Source: Cohnella thailandensis (lineage in GTDB: Bacteria > Bacillota > Bacilli > Paenibacillales > Paenibacillaceae). From it: a stretch of DNA of 64,000 nt. Under the pieces are notes generated by a model that saw only the letters and a program-made list of their open reading frames with translations, did not search any database and was not told the DNA's origin. Both the position numbers and the translations under genes were made by a program. The stretch is taken from assembly GCF_014212135.1 (NCBI RefSeq), contig NZ_JACJVQ010000017.1:186001-250000 (forward strand), given 5' to 3'. Of this stretch, positions 19,218 to 27,066 are shown in pieces. Positions within the stretch are counted from its first letter, which is position 1, and the number at the start of each line of letters is the position of its first letter.

Positions 19218-19255
19218 TTTCGCGGTCGGGTCTCGTATAAGAAGGTGAAGCCAGA

Positions 19256-21079
19256 ATGAACAACGGAATGATCCCGCAAGAGGCGATCGACGAGGTGCTG
19301 AGGCGCTACGATATTGCCGAAACGGTCGGTCGCTATGTTCATTTGACCAAGCAAGGGAAATATCTTAAGGGACTGTGTCCGTTCCACTCGGAGAAGACGC
19401 CTTCCTTCACGGTGACGCCGGAGAAGCAGATCTATCACTGCTACGGCTGCGGCAAGGGCGGAAACGTCATCAAATTCGTCATGGAGATGGAGAACGAGAC
19501 GTTTCCGGAGGCGGTCAAGCGGCTGTCGGAAGAAGCCGGGCTCCCGGTTACGTGGACTCTCTCTAAGGAAGCGGAGGAGATATCCCCCAGACAAAGGGAG
19601 AAGGATACTCTATTCGAAGCGAACGCCTATGCAACGAAGCTGTACCATTATATCCTGCGCAACACGGCCGCCGGAACTCCGGCGATGGATTACCTGAGGT
19701 CGCGCGGCTTTACGGACAAGCTGATCGAAGAGTTCGGGATCGGCTACGCCCCCTCCAGATGGGATACTCTCACCCAGGCGCTCGCCCGCAACAACTTCGG
19801 GCTCGACGAGATGGAGAGGGGCGGCCTGCTGCTGAAGCGCCAAGAAGGTGAGGGCTTCGTCGATCGGTTCCGCGATCGGGTCATGTTCCCGATTCACGGG
19901 TCGGACGGCAAGGTCATCGCGTTCGCCGGCCGATTGATGTCGGCCGGACAGCCCAAGTACATGAACTCCCCGGAGACGCCGGTCTTCAACAAGAGCCGAA
20001 CGCTTTACCGGCTTCACGAAGCTCGGGGACCGATCCGCAAGCTCCGGCAGGTCGTTCTCTTCGAAGGGTACGTCGATGTCATCAAGGCCTGGTCGGCCGG
20101 CGTCCACAACGGAGTAGCGACCATGGGAACGGCGCTTACCGCGGAGCATGCTTCCGTGCTGCGAAGGTTCGCGGACGAAGCGATTCTCTGCTACGACGGA
20201 GACGATGCGGGTCAGGCGGCCGCCCAGAAGAGCATTCCGATTCTGGAGGAGGCGGGGCTTCGGGTTCGAGTCGGCATGCTGCCCAAGGGGAAGGATCCGG
20301 ACGAGTATATTTCGGAGAACGGTCCGGACGCTTTCATGAGGGAAGTTATCGAAGGAGCCGTATCGACCGTTAAATTTCAGCTCATCTATTTGAGGAAATC
20401 CCATATACTCCTAGAAGAAGAGGGGAAGATCCGCTATCTGCGGAGCGCGGTCAAGCTGATTGCCCGCAGGGAATCCCCGACGGAGCGGGAAATGTACCTC
20501 AAGGAACTGGCGCAGGAATTCGGCGTCTCGATCGATACCCTCAAGCAGGAAGCGTCGGAAGTGCGCCGGCAAGAGAAATTGGGCGCTTCTGGGGATATTC
20601 CGGACGGATCGTGGAATAATGTATGGAATGACAAGAGAACTTCGTCCAGGCATCCCGCGCTGGAGCCGGCCTACGTTCAAGCGGAGAAAAGGATCCTTTC
20701 ATGGATGATGCTGGATTCGGAAACGGCCTATCTTGTCCAAGAAGAACTGGGCGATCGGTTTCATATCGAGGATCACGCAGCGATTGCTGCTTATTTATAT
20801 ACTTATTATTCGCAAGGCAACGATCCGGATGTTGGCAGGTTCATCGCGTTTCTGCAGAATGACCGGTTGGAGAGATTGGCTAGCGCGATCGCCCTCGAAG
20901 ATACTCCATTCGACGAGAGGGTATTGAAGGATTGTCTGCGCACGATCGGTCAGGCTTCATTATCTCGTGATATCGACCGGCTTAAGGAAGAGCTGCTGCG
21001 TGCGGAGCGCGCTGGCGACATCATGCTTGCGGCAAAAATTGGAACAGAGATTATCGCCCTGGAGAAACAGTTGAAGTAG
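19256..21079 (+). CDS. dnaG: DNA primase
   Basis: 607 residues. The N-terminal CHC2 zinc ribbon has CPFH (Cys41, His44) and CYGCGKGG. The RNA polymerase domain contains the Toprim motifs FEGYVDV and CYDGDDAG, and a C-terminal DnaB-interacting helical domain follows. It lays down RNA primers at replication forks. The ATG follows GAAGGTGAAG. It is co-transcribed with sigA 39 bases downstream, the classic macromolecular synthesis operon arrangement. Confidence 0.97.
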   Translation: MNNGMIPQEAIDEVLRRYDIAETVGRYVHLTKQGKYLKGLCPFHSEKTPSFTVTPEKQIYHCYGCGKGGNVIKFVMEMENETFPEAVKRLSEEAGLPVTWTLSKEAEEISPRQREKDTLFEANAYATKLYHYILRNTAAGTPAMDYLRSRGFTDKLIEEFGIGYAPSRWDTLTQALARNNFGLDEMERGGLLLKRQEGEGFVDRFRDRVMFPIHGSDGKVIAFAGRLMSAGQPKYMNSPETPVFNKSRTLYRLHEARGPIRKLRQVVLFEGYVDVIKAWSAGVHNGVATMGTALTAEHASVLRRFADEAILCYDGDDAGQAAAQKSIPILEEAGLRVRVGMLPKGKDPDEYISENGPDAFMREVIEGAVSTVKFQLIYLRKSHILLEEEGKIRYLRSAVKLIARRESPTEREMYLKELAQEFGVSIDTLKQEASEVRRQEKLGASGDIPDGSWNNVWNDKRTSSRHPALEPAYVQAEKRILSWMMLDSETAYLVQEELGDRFHIEDHAAIAAYLYTYYSQGNDPDVGRFIAFLQNDRLERLASAIALEDTPFDERVLKDCLRTIGQASLSRDIDRLKEELLRAERAGDIMLAAKIGTEIIALEKQLK

Positions 21080-21118
21080 CAGTCGGCTGCTTAAATTCCG
21101 GGGAGGAGGGAGTCGGTA

Positions 21119-22243
21119 ATGGCGAACGATCAACACACTGGGCTGGAGACGGAACTGACGCTGGAACAGGTCAAAGCCCAATTAATGGAGCAGGGGAAGA
21201 AGAAGGGTTCCCTGACCTATAAAGACATCATGGAGAAGCTCTCTCCTTACGACCAAGACACGGACCAAATCGACGAATTCTTCGAGCAGCTTGCGGACAT
21301 CGGCATCGAAGTCGTGAACGACCATGACGAGCTCGGCCGCAGCAACGACGAGGAAGGACACGACGAATTCAACTTCGACGACGACCTGTCTTTGCCGCCG
21401 GGGATCAAGATCAACGATCCCGTTCGCATGTACCTTAAGGAAATCGGACGAGTCCCGCTGCTCGGCGCCGACGACGAAGTCGAGCTCGCCAAGAAGATCG
21501 AAATCGGCGGCTACGACGGCGAAGAGGCGAAGAAGAGACTGGCGGAAGCCAACCTCCGTCTAGTCGTCAGCATCGCGAAGCGGTACGTAGGACGAGGCAT
21601 GCTCTTCCTGGATCTAATTCAAGAGGGCAACATGGGCCTTCTGAAAGCGGTCGAGAAGTTCGATCATACGAAGGGCTATAAGTTCAGTACGTACGCGACC
21701 TGGTGGATTCGCCAAGCGATCACGCGCGCGATCGCCGACCAAGCCCGGACGATCCGGATTCCGGTGCACATGGTCGAGACGATCAACAAGCTGATCCGCG
21801 TATCGCGTCAGCTTCTTCAGGAGCTGGGACGCGAGCCGACGCCGGAAGAGATCGCCGAACAGATGGAGCTTAGCGTCGACAAGGTTCGCGAGATCATGAA
21901 GATCGCCCAAGAACCGGTCTCCCTCGAGACGCCGATCGGCGAAGAAGACGACTCTCATCTCGGAGACTTCATCGAAGACCAGGAAGCGCTGGCCCCTGCG
22001 GACGCGGCCGCTTACGAGCTGCTGAAGGAACAATTGGAAGACGTGCTGGATACGTTGACCGAGAGAGAAGAGAACGTTCTGCGGCTGAGATTCGGCCTTG
22101 ACGACGGCCGTACCCGCACCCTGGAGGAAGTAGGCAAGGTATTCGGAGTTACGCGAGAACGGATTCGCCAGATCGAAGCGAAGGCGCTTCGCAAGCTTCG
22201 CCATCCTAGCCGGAGCAAACGACTAAAAGATTTCCTCGAATAA
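21119..22243 (+). CDS. sigA: RNA polymerase primary sigma factor SigA
   Basis: 374 residues. Region 1.1 is acidic. Region 2 contains [16 protein letters not shown] and [18 protein letters not shown] (-10 recognition), and region 4 contains the helix-turn-helix [20 protein letters not shown] (-35 recognition). It directs vegetative transcription, including the TTGACA/TATAAT-type promoters noted here. GGGGAGGAGGG precedes ATG 21119. A terminator follows at 22271. Confidence 0.98.
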   Translation: MANDQHTGLETELTLEQVKAQLMEQGKKKGSLTYKDIMEKLSPYDQDTDQIDEFFEQLADIGIEVVNDHDELGRSNDEEGHDEFNFDDDLSLPPGIKINDPVRMYLKEIGRVPLLGADDEVELAKKIEIGGYDGEEAKKRLAEANLRLVVSIAKRYVGRGMLFLDLIQEGNMGLLKAVEKFDHTKGYKFSTYATWWIRQAITRAIADQARTIRIPVHMVETINKLIRVSRQLLQELGREPTPEEIAEQMELSVDKVREIMKIAQEPVSLETPIGEEDDSHLGDFIEDQEALAPADAAAYELLKEQLEDVLDTLTEREENVLRLRFGLDDGRTRTLEEVGKVFGVTRERIRQIEAKALRKLRHPSRSKRLKDFLE

Positions 22244-22270
22244 GCCGATACAGGTATTAGCCTGTTTAGG

Positions 22271-22304
22271 AGACCTTCTACCGAGACGGTTGGAGGTCTT
22301 TTTG
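22271..22304 (+). terminator. Rho-independent terminator after sigA
   Basis: AGACCT (22271-22276) pairs with AGGTCT (22294-22299), extended by an inner ACCG/CGGT pairing, and is followed by TTTTT. Confidence 0.8.
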
Positions 22305-22335
22305 TTCCACAAACGGGCGAGAGGAGCGGTCGTTC

Positions 22336-23169
22336 ATGCCAGCGTTGGATGAAGATAAGAAGAAGCTGATCGTCAATGAGATCGAATATTGGCGCCGAGG
22401 GAAGATGCTGCCCGAGCAATATTGCGACTTCCTGCAAAATTTGTATTTGGATGATTTGGCAGATCGGCCTAAGAATATGGTTGGAGCCGCGATTCGAAGA
22501 ATAGAAAGAGCATCGCGCAAAGAATGGTTCCTTGTTATTGGAATTTTTGTAAGTGTTTGTTTGATCGTACTTCATTTTAGCGTGTTTCCCCTCCTATTGC
22601 AAATCGCTTTGATCGGCCTTGGCACCTGCGGCTTCGTGGTTGGAAGCGCATGGTGGAGGGAGAAGCTGCCCAAGCGGTCGTACTTGCTCGCATTCGGCGG
22701 CGTCCTCTATTTGATCGTTACCGGCATCTCCCTGCTGGAGCTTCATGATTGGACGCAAGGCTCGGGGCCTTTGCTGCTGATAGGCATATGCGCGCTCGTT
22801 TGGATCGTATGCGGGATCGTCATCCGGATCGGCTTGCTCCATTGGGCGGGCTGGATGGCCGTCGTGGCCCTATATGCGAGCTTGCTCTGGAAGCACACAT
22901 CCGATCCGTCCTGGTTCGAGGTTCAGCTATATTGGCTTCCGGCTTCCCTGCTGTTCGGCTGGCTGAGCTGGTTCGCTTATGCTAAGATCAAATCGGCGGG
23001 CGGGGTGCTGTTCGGAACGGCGCTCGTGCTGTGGTTTATGCCGGAGCTGTATTCCGCTTTGCTCGGGGTTAAGGGCGGCTTTATGATCGGCGAATGGATC
23101 GTTAAGACGCTTCTGCTGGGCTTGCTGCTTTATCGATTTAGAAAACAATGGATGGAATGGGTTGTTTAA
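22336..23169 (+). CDS. Multi-pass membrane protein of unknown function
   Basis: 277 residues. A charged cytoplasmic N-terminus (about 1-60, with EIEYWRRGKMLPEQY) precedes about eight hydrophobic segments up to residue 270. The N-terminal segment resembles the soluble head of small DUF2157-like membrane proteins, but I do not claim the family. It occupies the position between sigA and trmK where Bacillus has a cytochrome gene. trmK starts 3 bases after the stop, so the two are co-transcribed. Confidence 0.75.
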   Translation: MPALDEDKKKLIVNEIEYWRRGKMLPEQYCDFLQNLYLDDLADRPKNMVGAAIRRIERASRKEWFLVIGIFVSVCLIVLHFSVFPLLLQIALIGLGTCGFVVGSAWWREKLPKRSYLLAFGGVLYLIVTGISLLELHDWTQGSGPLLLIGICALVWIVCGIVIRIGLLHWAGWMAVVALYASLLWKHTSDPSWFEVQLYWLPASLLFGWLSWFAYAKIKSAGGVLFGTALVLWFMPELYSALLGVKGGFMIGEWIVKTLLLGLLLYRFRKQWMEWVV

Positions 23170-23172
23170 CGA

Positions 23173-23970
23173 ATGACGGATACGAAAGCGAATGCAGCGA
23201 ACATGAAAATATCCCGCCGATTGTCGGCGCTGGCGGAATGGGTTCCCGAGGGAGCCCGTTTCGCCGATATTGGGACCGATCACGCGCTACTGCCCGTCTA
23301 TCTGGCGAGCTCCGGACGAATTCGGCTGGCCGTTGCCGGAGACGTGCACAAGGGTCCCGTGGAAGCCGCCAGAAGACAGGTCGCTTCCGCCGGGTTAGCC
23401 GACATTATCTCCGTTCGTCACGGCGACGGCCTGTCCGTACTGCGCCAGGGCGAAGCGGATACGGTTTGCATCGCCGGCATGGGCGGAAGCTTGATGGTTC
23501 GCCTGCTCGAGGAGGCGGGACCTCTTCTGGACTCGGTAACTACGCTGGTCCTGTCTCCCCATGTGGCCGAAGAGCAAGTGCGTCGTTGGTTGAACCACAA
23601 CGGCTTCGTGCTCGCGCGGGAGCGAATCCTGTTCGAGGACGGCGAATATTATACTTTGCTCAAGGCGGAGCGGGACGAGAGCGGGAGGGCGCGGGAGAGA
23701 ATTGCCGAGCTCTATTCCCCTGCCTTACTGGCCCCGTGCTGCGCTGTCGTGCCGGAGGAGCTGCTCCTCGCGATGGGACCTCTCCTGCTGCGCTCTCCGT
23801 CGGAGGAATTTCGCGGCAAGTGGGAGCGGGAGCTGGCCAAGCGCGAGATGATTCTCGGTCAGCTGCGCAAGTCGAGTCAGCCGGAATCCGCCGAGAAGGC
23901 GAAGGAATGGGAGAGCTTTAACCATCGTTTGAAGGAGGTGCTCGCGTGTTTGCCCGGGGAGAAACGATAA
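23173..23970 (+). CDS. trmK: tRNA (adenine(22)-N(1))-methyltransferase TrmK
   Basis: 265 residues. A Rossmann-type SAM site (FADIGTDHALLPVYL, about 31-45; IAGMGG near 100) and the C-terminal helical extension are typical of TrmK/YqfN, which methylates A22 of certain tRNAs. ATG 23173 has little ribosome binding signal and ATG 23203 is also possible, as homologues start at a KISRRLSAL-like segment. It overlaps the next gene by 25 bases. Confidence 0.92.
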   Translation: MTDTKANAANMKISRRLSALAEWVPEGARFADIGTDHALLPVYLASSGRIRLAVAGDVHKGPVEAARRQVASAGLADIISVRHGDGLSVLRQGEADTVCIAGMGGSLMVRLLEEAGPLLDSVTTLVLSPHVAEEQVRRWLNHNGFVLARERILFEDGEYYTLLKAERDESGRARERIAELYSPALLAPCCAVVPEELLLAMGPLLLRSPSEEFRGKWERELAKREMILGQLRKSSQPESAEKAKEWESFNHRLKEVLACLPGEKR

Positions 23971-25061
23971 TCCAATACATGGAGAAGCTGGCGCCCAAGC
24001 ATTATGCGGTGCCGGACGACCGAATCGGCTTGCAGGTCGGCTCGCTTCGCAAGGAAATCCGGAAGGTCCTGATCGCTCTCGACGTCAACGCGGAGGTAGC
24101 GGAAGAGGCGGCGTCGCTGGGGGCGGAGCTGATCATCGCTCATCACGCGCCGATCTATCGTCCGCTTAAGCACCTGCAGACGGATACGCCGGCAGGCGCG
24201 CTGATGGCAAGCCTTCTCCGCAACGATATCGCCGTTTACGTCGCCCATACGAACCTGGATACCGCCGACGGCGGCATGAACGACTGGATGGCCGAAGCGC
24301 TCGGCCTGGAAGGGCGCGCCGTGCTGGAGGAGGTTCATACCGACAAGCTGTTCAAGCTGGTCGTATTCGTGCCTAAGGACCATGCGGAGAAGGTCAGGGG
24401 CGCGTTATTCGGCGCGGGAGCGGGCTGGATCGGCAATTATAGCGACTGCAGCTTCAACGTAGACGGAACGGGCACTTTCCTGCCTCGCGAAGGCTCGAAT
24501 CCGTTCATCGGCAAGCCCGGCAAGCGGGAGGAAGCGGAGGAGGTTCGGATCGAGACGGTCGTGCCGGACAGCGTCCGCAAGGCGGTTATCCAGGCGATGC
24601 TGAAGGCTCATCCTTACGAAGAAGTCGCGTACGATCTTTACCCGATGGACCTCAAAGGGAGGACGTTCGGACTGGGCCGCGTCGGCGCGCTGCCGGCGGC
24701 CGAGAGCCTGGACGAGTTCGCGGAACGTGTCAAGCGGGCGTTCGACGTTCCGTTCGTGCGCGTCGTCGGAGACGCGGGACGATCGGTCCGCAAGGTGGCC
24801 GTCCTGGGCGGCTCCGGCTCGCGCTACATTCGCCATGCGAAGTTCGCCGGGGCGGACGTGCTCGTCACCGGCGACATCGATTACCACACCGCGCAGGACG
24901 CGGACGTAATGGGCCTCGCCATCGTCGATCCCGGCCACAACGCGGAGAAGATCATGAAGCCGAAGACGGCGGAGTGGCTGCAAGCCAAGCTGCGCGAGCA
25001 AGGCTACGAGACCGAGGTTATTCCTTCGTCGATCGACACGGAGCCGTTCCGGGTCAAATAA
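23946..25061 (+). CDS. Nif3-like dinuclear metal center protein (YqfO)
   Basis: 371 residues, the long Bacillus form in which the Nif3 fold is interrupted by a PII-like insertion (about 130-235, containing VVPDSVRKAVIQAMLKAHPY). Metal-ligand motifs IAHHAPIY, AHTNLD and the late DPGHNAEK are present. The family is often named GTP cyclohydrolase 1 type 2, although the physiological reaction is uncertain. GTG 23946 follows GAAGGAGGTG inside the trmK 3' end. The pairing with trmK is conserved in Bacillales. Confidence 0.92.
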   Translation: MFARGETIIQYMEKLAPKHYAVPDDRIGLQVGSLRKEIRKVLIALDVNAEVAEEAASLGAELIIAHHAPIYRPLKHLQTDTPAGALMASLLRNDIAVYVAHTNLDTADGGMNDWMAEALGLEGRAVLEEVHTDKLFKLVVFVPKDHAEKVRGALFGAGAGWIGNYSDCSFNVDGTGTFLPREGSNPFIGKPGKREEAEEVRIETVVPDSVRKAVIQAMLKAHPYEEVAYDLYPMDLKGRTFGLGRVGALPAAESLDEFAERVKRAFDVPFVRVVGDAGRSVRKVAVLGGSGSRYIRHAKFAGADVLVTGDIDYHTAQDADVMGLAIVDPGHNAEKIMKPKTAEWLQAKLREQGYETEVIPSSIDTEPFRVK

Positions 25062-25124
25062 GCATCTTTAAGTCCGCATGCCGTTCCAAGCGGAATATTC
25101 GCCACATGCGGAACTCATTTCCGT

Positions 25125-25153
25125 TTGTATTCCGGGACGAATCCATGTATACT
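25125..25153 (+). promoter_or_regulatory. Probable promoter of the RNase P RNA gene
   Basis: TATACT (25148-25153) is a good -10 element. TTGTAT (25125-25130), 17 bases upstream, is a partial -35. Transcription would begin near 25160, just before the P1 helix. Confidence 0.6.
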
Positions 25154-25164
25154 AGACGTTGCGC

Positions 25165-25651
25165 ATCGGAAAGTTTGACAGACAATCGCTGGCGGCGCGA
25201 GCCGCGAGAGGAAAGTCCGGGCTCCATAGGGCAGGATGCTGGATAACGTCCAGTCGGCGCGAGCCGAAGGATAGTGCCACAGAAACGGACCGCCGATGGA
25301 CTCAATCCCCAACCGGTTTGGGGGCCTCCGCAAAGTAATCGGATTAAGCTTCGAAGCTTATCGTCACTTTGTGGGGATGAGTATCAGGCAAGGGTGGAAC
25401 CGTGGTGTAAGAGACCACGAGGGGCATGGGCGACCATGCTCCTGGTAAACCCCATCTGGAGCAAGACCGAAGAGGAACGCGGCAGCCTTCGAGGCTGCAG
25501 CCCTAGCCCGGGGCGCGTTCGGGTTGGTCGCTTGAGCCGTTCGGCAACGGACGGCCTAGAAAGATGATTGTCGCTTCCATCCGTGGGAGGGCCGCCCGGC
25601 CCGCGATACCACCGGAAGTACAGAACCCGGCTTACGGCAAACTTTCCGGCA
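25165..25651 (+). ncRNA. rnpB: RNase P RNA, class A-like
   Basis: The ends form helix P1: GGAAAGTTTG (25168-25177) with CAAACTTTCC (25638-25647). Universal blocks are present: GAGGAAAGTCCGGGCTCC, ATAGGGCAGGATGCTGG, AGTGCCACAGAAA, GGTAAACCCCATCTGGAGCAAG and ACAGAACCCGGCTTAC. The core around P11-P14 (CAAGGGTGGAACCGTGGTG, then GTAAGAGACCACG) follows the class A layout of Escherichia coli, whereas Bacillus has class B. Helix P12 is unusually long, making the RNA about 485 nt. The product is the catalytic RNA that matures tRNA 5' ends. Confidence 0.93.
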
Positions 25652-25652
25652 A

Positions 25653-25703
25653 GCAAGAACCCCCGCAAGGCTTAGGCTTTGCGGGGGTTCTTGCATTTCT
25701 TTT
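25653..25703. terminator. Bidirectional terminator between rnpB and bdbC
   Basis: GCAAGAACCCCCGCAA (25653-25668) pairs with TTGCGGGGGTTCTTGC (25679-25694) and is followed by TTTCTTTT. It serves rnpB on the + strand and ends exactly at the bdbC stop on the - strand. Confidence 0.88.
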
Positions 25704-26154
25704 AATCTTCGATTTCAACGTCGGCCGTTTCTTCTTTCTTGCTCGTAACCTTCAGTGTGATCAGGATGGCCGCGATCAACGCGAAAGCGATCAGCGCGAG
25801 GAGCGGGATCGTGATGACCCCGAACCAATCCAAGTAATCCTTGTTGCAGGGCACCCCGGAGCGGCAGGGGACGACGCCGCTGAAGCCGGGGACTTTCTGT
25901 TCGGCATAGTGGTAGATGGAGATCAAGCCACCGATGATGCTGAGGGGAAGGACGTACCCCGCGATTCGCCGATCGTCCTTAAGGGCGGCTCGTCCTAGCA
26001 GCAGCACCTGCGGATACATAAAAATCCTTTGGTACCAGCACAGATCGCATGGAACGTAATGCATCACTTCGCTGAGGAACAAGCTGCCTCCGGTCGCGAC
26101 CAACGAGACGACCCAAGCCATGTAAAGCCCGTAATTGCGAATTATTGCGGACAC
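25702..26154 (-). CDS. Disulfide bond formation protein, DsbB/BdbC family
   Basis: 150 residues with four membrane helices. The two extracytoplasmic redox pairs of the family are visible: Cys36-Cys39 in PCDLCW and Cys97-Cys103 in VPCRSGVPC. Such proteins pass electrons from a DsbA partner to quinones. The DsbA-type gene lies just upstream on the same strand, 14 bases away, forming an oxidase pair. Confidence 0.92.
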   Translation of the reverse strand: MSAIIRNYGLYMAWVVSLVATGGSLFLSEVMHYVPCDLCWYQRIFMYPQVLLLGRAALKDDRRIAGYVLPLSIIGGLISIYHYAEQKVPGFSGVVPCRSGVPCNKDYLDWFGVITIPLLALIAFALIAAILITLKVTSKKEETADVEIED

Positions 26155-26168
26155 GCTTCATTCCTCCG

Positions 26169-26906
26169 TCAGGCGTTCTCGGCGCTTTCTTTCTCCGCGT
26201 CGGCAACCGCCTTTTCAATTCGTTCCAGGAACTTCTTCGGATCGAGCGAGACGCTGTCGTCGAGCCGCTCGCCATTCACGAGTACGGCGGGAGTGCCGGG
26301 GAATTGCTCGGAACGGGCTAACTTGTTCTGCTCATCGATCTCGTCTTGGTACGTTTTGTTCTCGATGTCGCTTCTGAGCTTGTCGTAATCGATGTCGAGC
26401 TCGAGCGACTTCGCGAGATCGACCAGATAGTCGGTCGTTGCCCAAGCGAGCGATTCGTCCGGCTGATTCCGATACAACGCTTCGTAATATTTCCAGAATT
26501 CCTCGTTGCTCTGATGGTACACCGATTGGGCGGCTAGAGCGGCTGTATTCGAGTCCGCGCTAATGATGGTGTAGTTAAAGAACGACAAGGACACTTTGCC
26601 GGTGTCGATGTATTTCTCTTGAATCTCGGGCATGACGTTTAAGGTGAAGTATTGGCAAGCCGGGCACTTGAAATCGCCGAACTCGGCCAGCTTGACGGGC
26701 GCATCCGCCGAACCGAGCAACGGCGCGTTATCGTAATTCAATTCAACGGGCTTCTCCGCGGGCTTAAAAATAATTAGAAGGGCAATAAGGGCAACGAAGA
26801 CGACGGCGGTCGCCCACATGATGATTCTCATTCTTCGCTGTTTCTGCTTCTTAATCTGTTCTTTTTTGAGTCTTTCTTCCGCTTTTCTCTGCGATTTCTG
26901 CTGCAA
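26169..26906 (-). CDS. DsbA-family thiol-disulfide oxidoreductase, membrane anchored
   Basis: 245 residues. A basic N-terminus (Lys/Arg/Gln-rich, 1-28) and one anchor helix (about 29-47) precede a thioredoxin-fold domain with an inserted helical part. The active site is Cys81-Pro-Ala-Cys84 and the cis-Pro loop is GTPAVLV. It oxidises exported proteins, recharged by the neighbouring BdbC. I chose TTG 26906 because GGGAAGAGG precedes it; the longer reading begins with implausible residues and lacks a site. Confidence 0.9.
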   Translation of the reverse strand: MQQKSQRKAEERLKKEQIKKQKQRRMRIIMWATAVVFVALIALLIIFKPAEKPVELNYDNAPLLGSADAPVKLAEFGDFKCPACQYFTLNVMPEIQEKYIDTGKVSLSFFNYTIISADSNTAALAAQSVYHQSNEEFWKYYEALYRNQPDESLAWATTDYLVDLAKSLELDIDYDKLRSDIENKTYQDEIDEQNKLARSEQFPGTPAVLVNGERLDDSVSLDPKKFLERIEKAVADAEKESAENA

Positions 26907-27002
26907 GGATCCTCTTCCCTTCTTTCTACATATAGCCATAAGGACATAGCTTATTCCATTGTACAAGCAATAGCTTAAAAAAGCATGAAAAATCGCGACA
27001 AA

Positions 27003-27036
27003 AAAGCCCGAGGCTGGAGCAATAGCCTCGGGCTTT
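27003..27036. terminator. Bidirectional terminator downstream of the S8 protease gene
   Basis: AAAGCCCGAGGCT (27003-27015) pairs perfectly with AGCCTCGGGCTTT (27024-27036). The A tract on its left gives a U tract for - strand transcription from the protease gene. Confidence 0.85.
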
Positions 27037-27066
27037 GACGGTTTTTCGAATTTTGTCCGATTTTAC

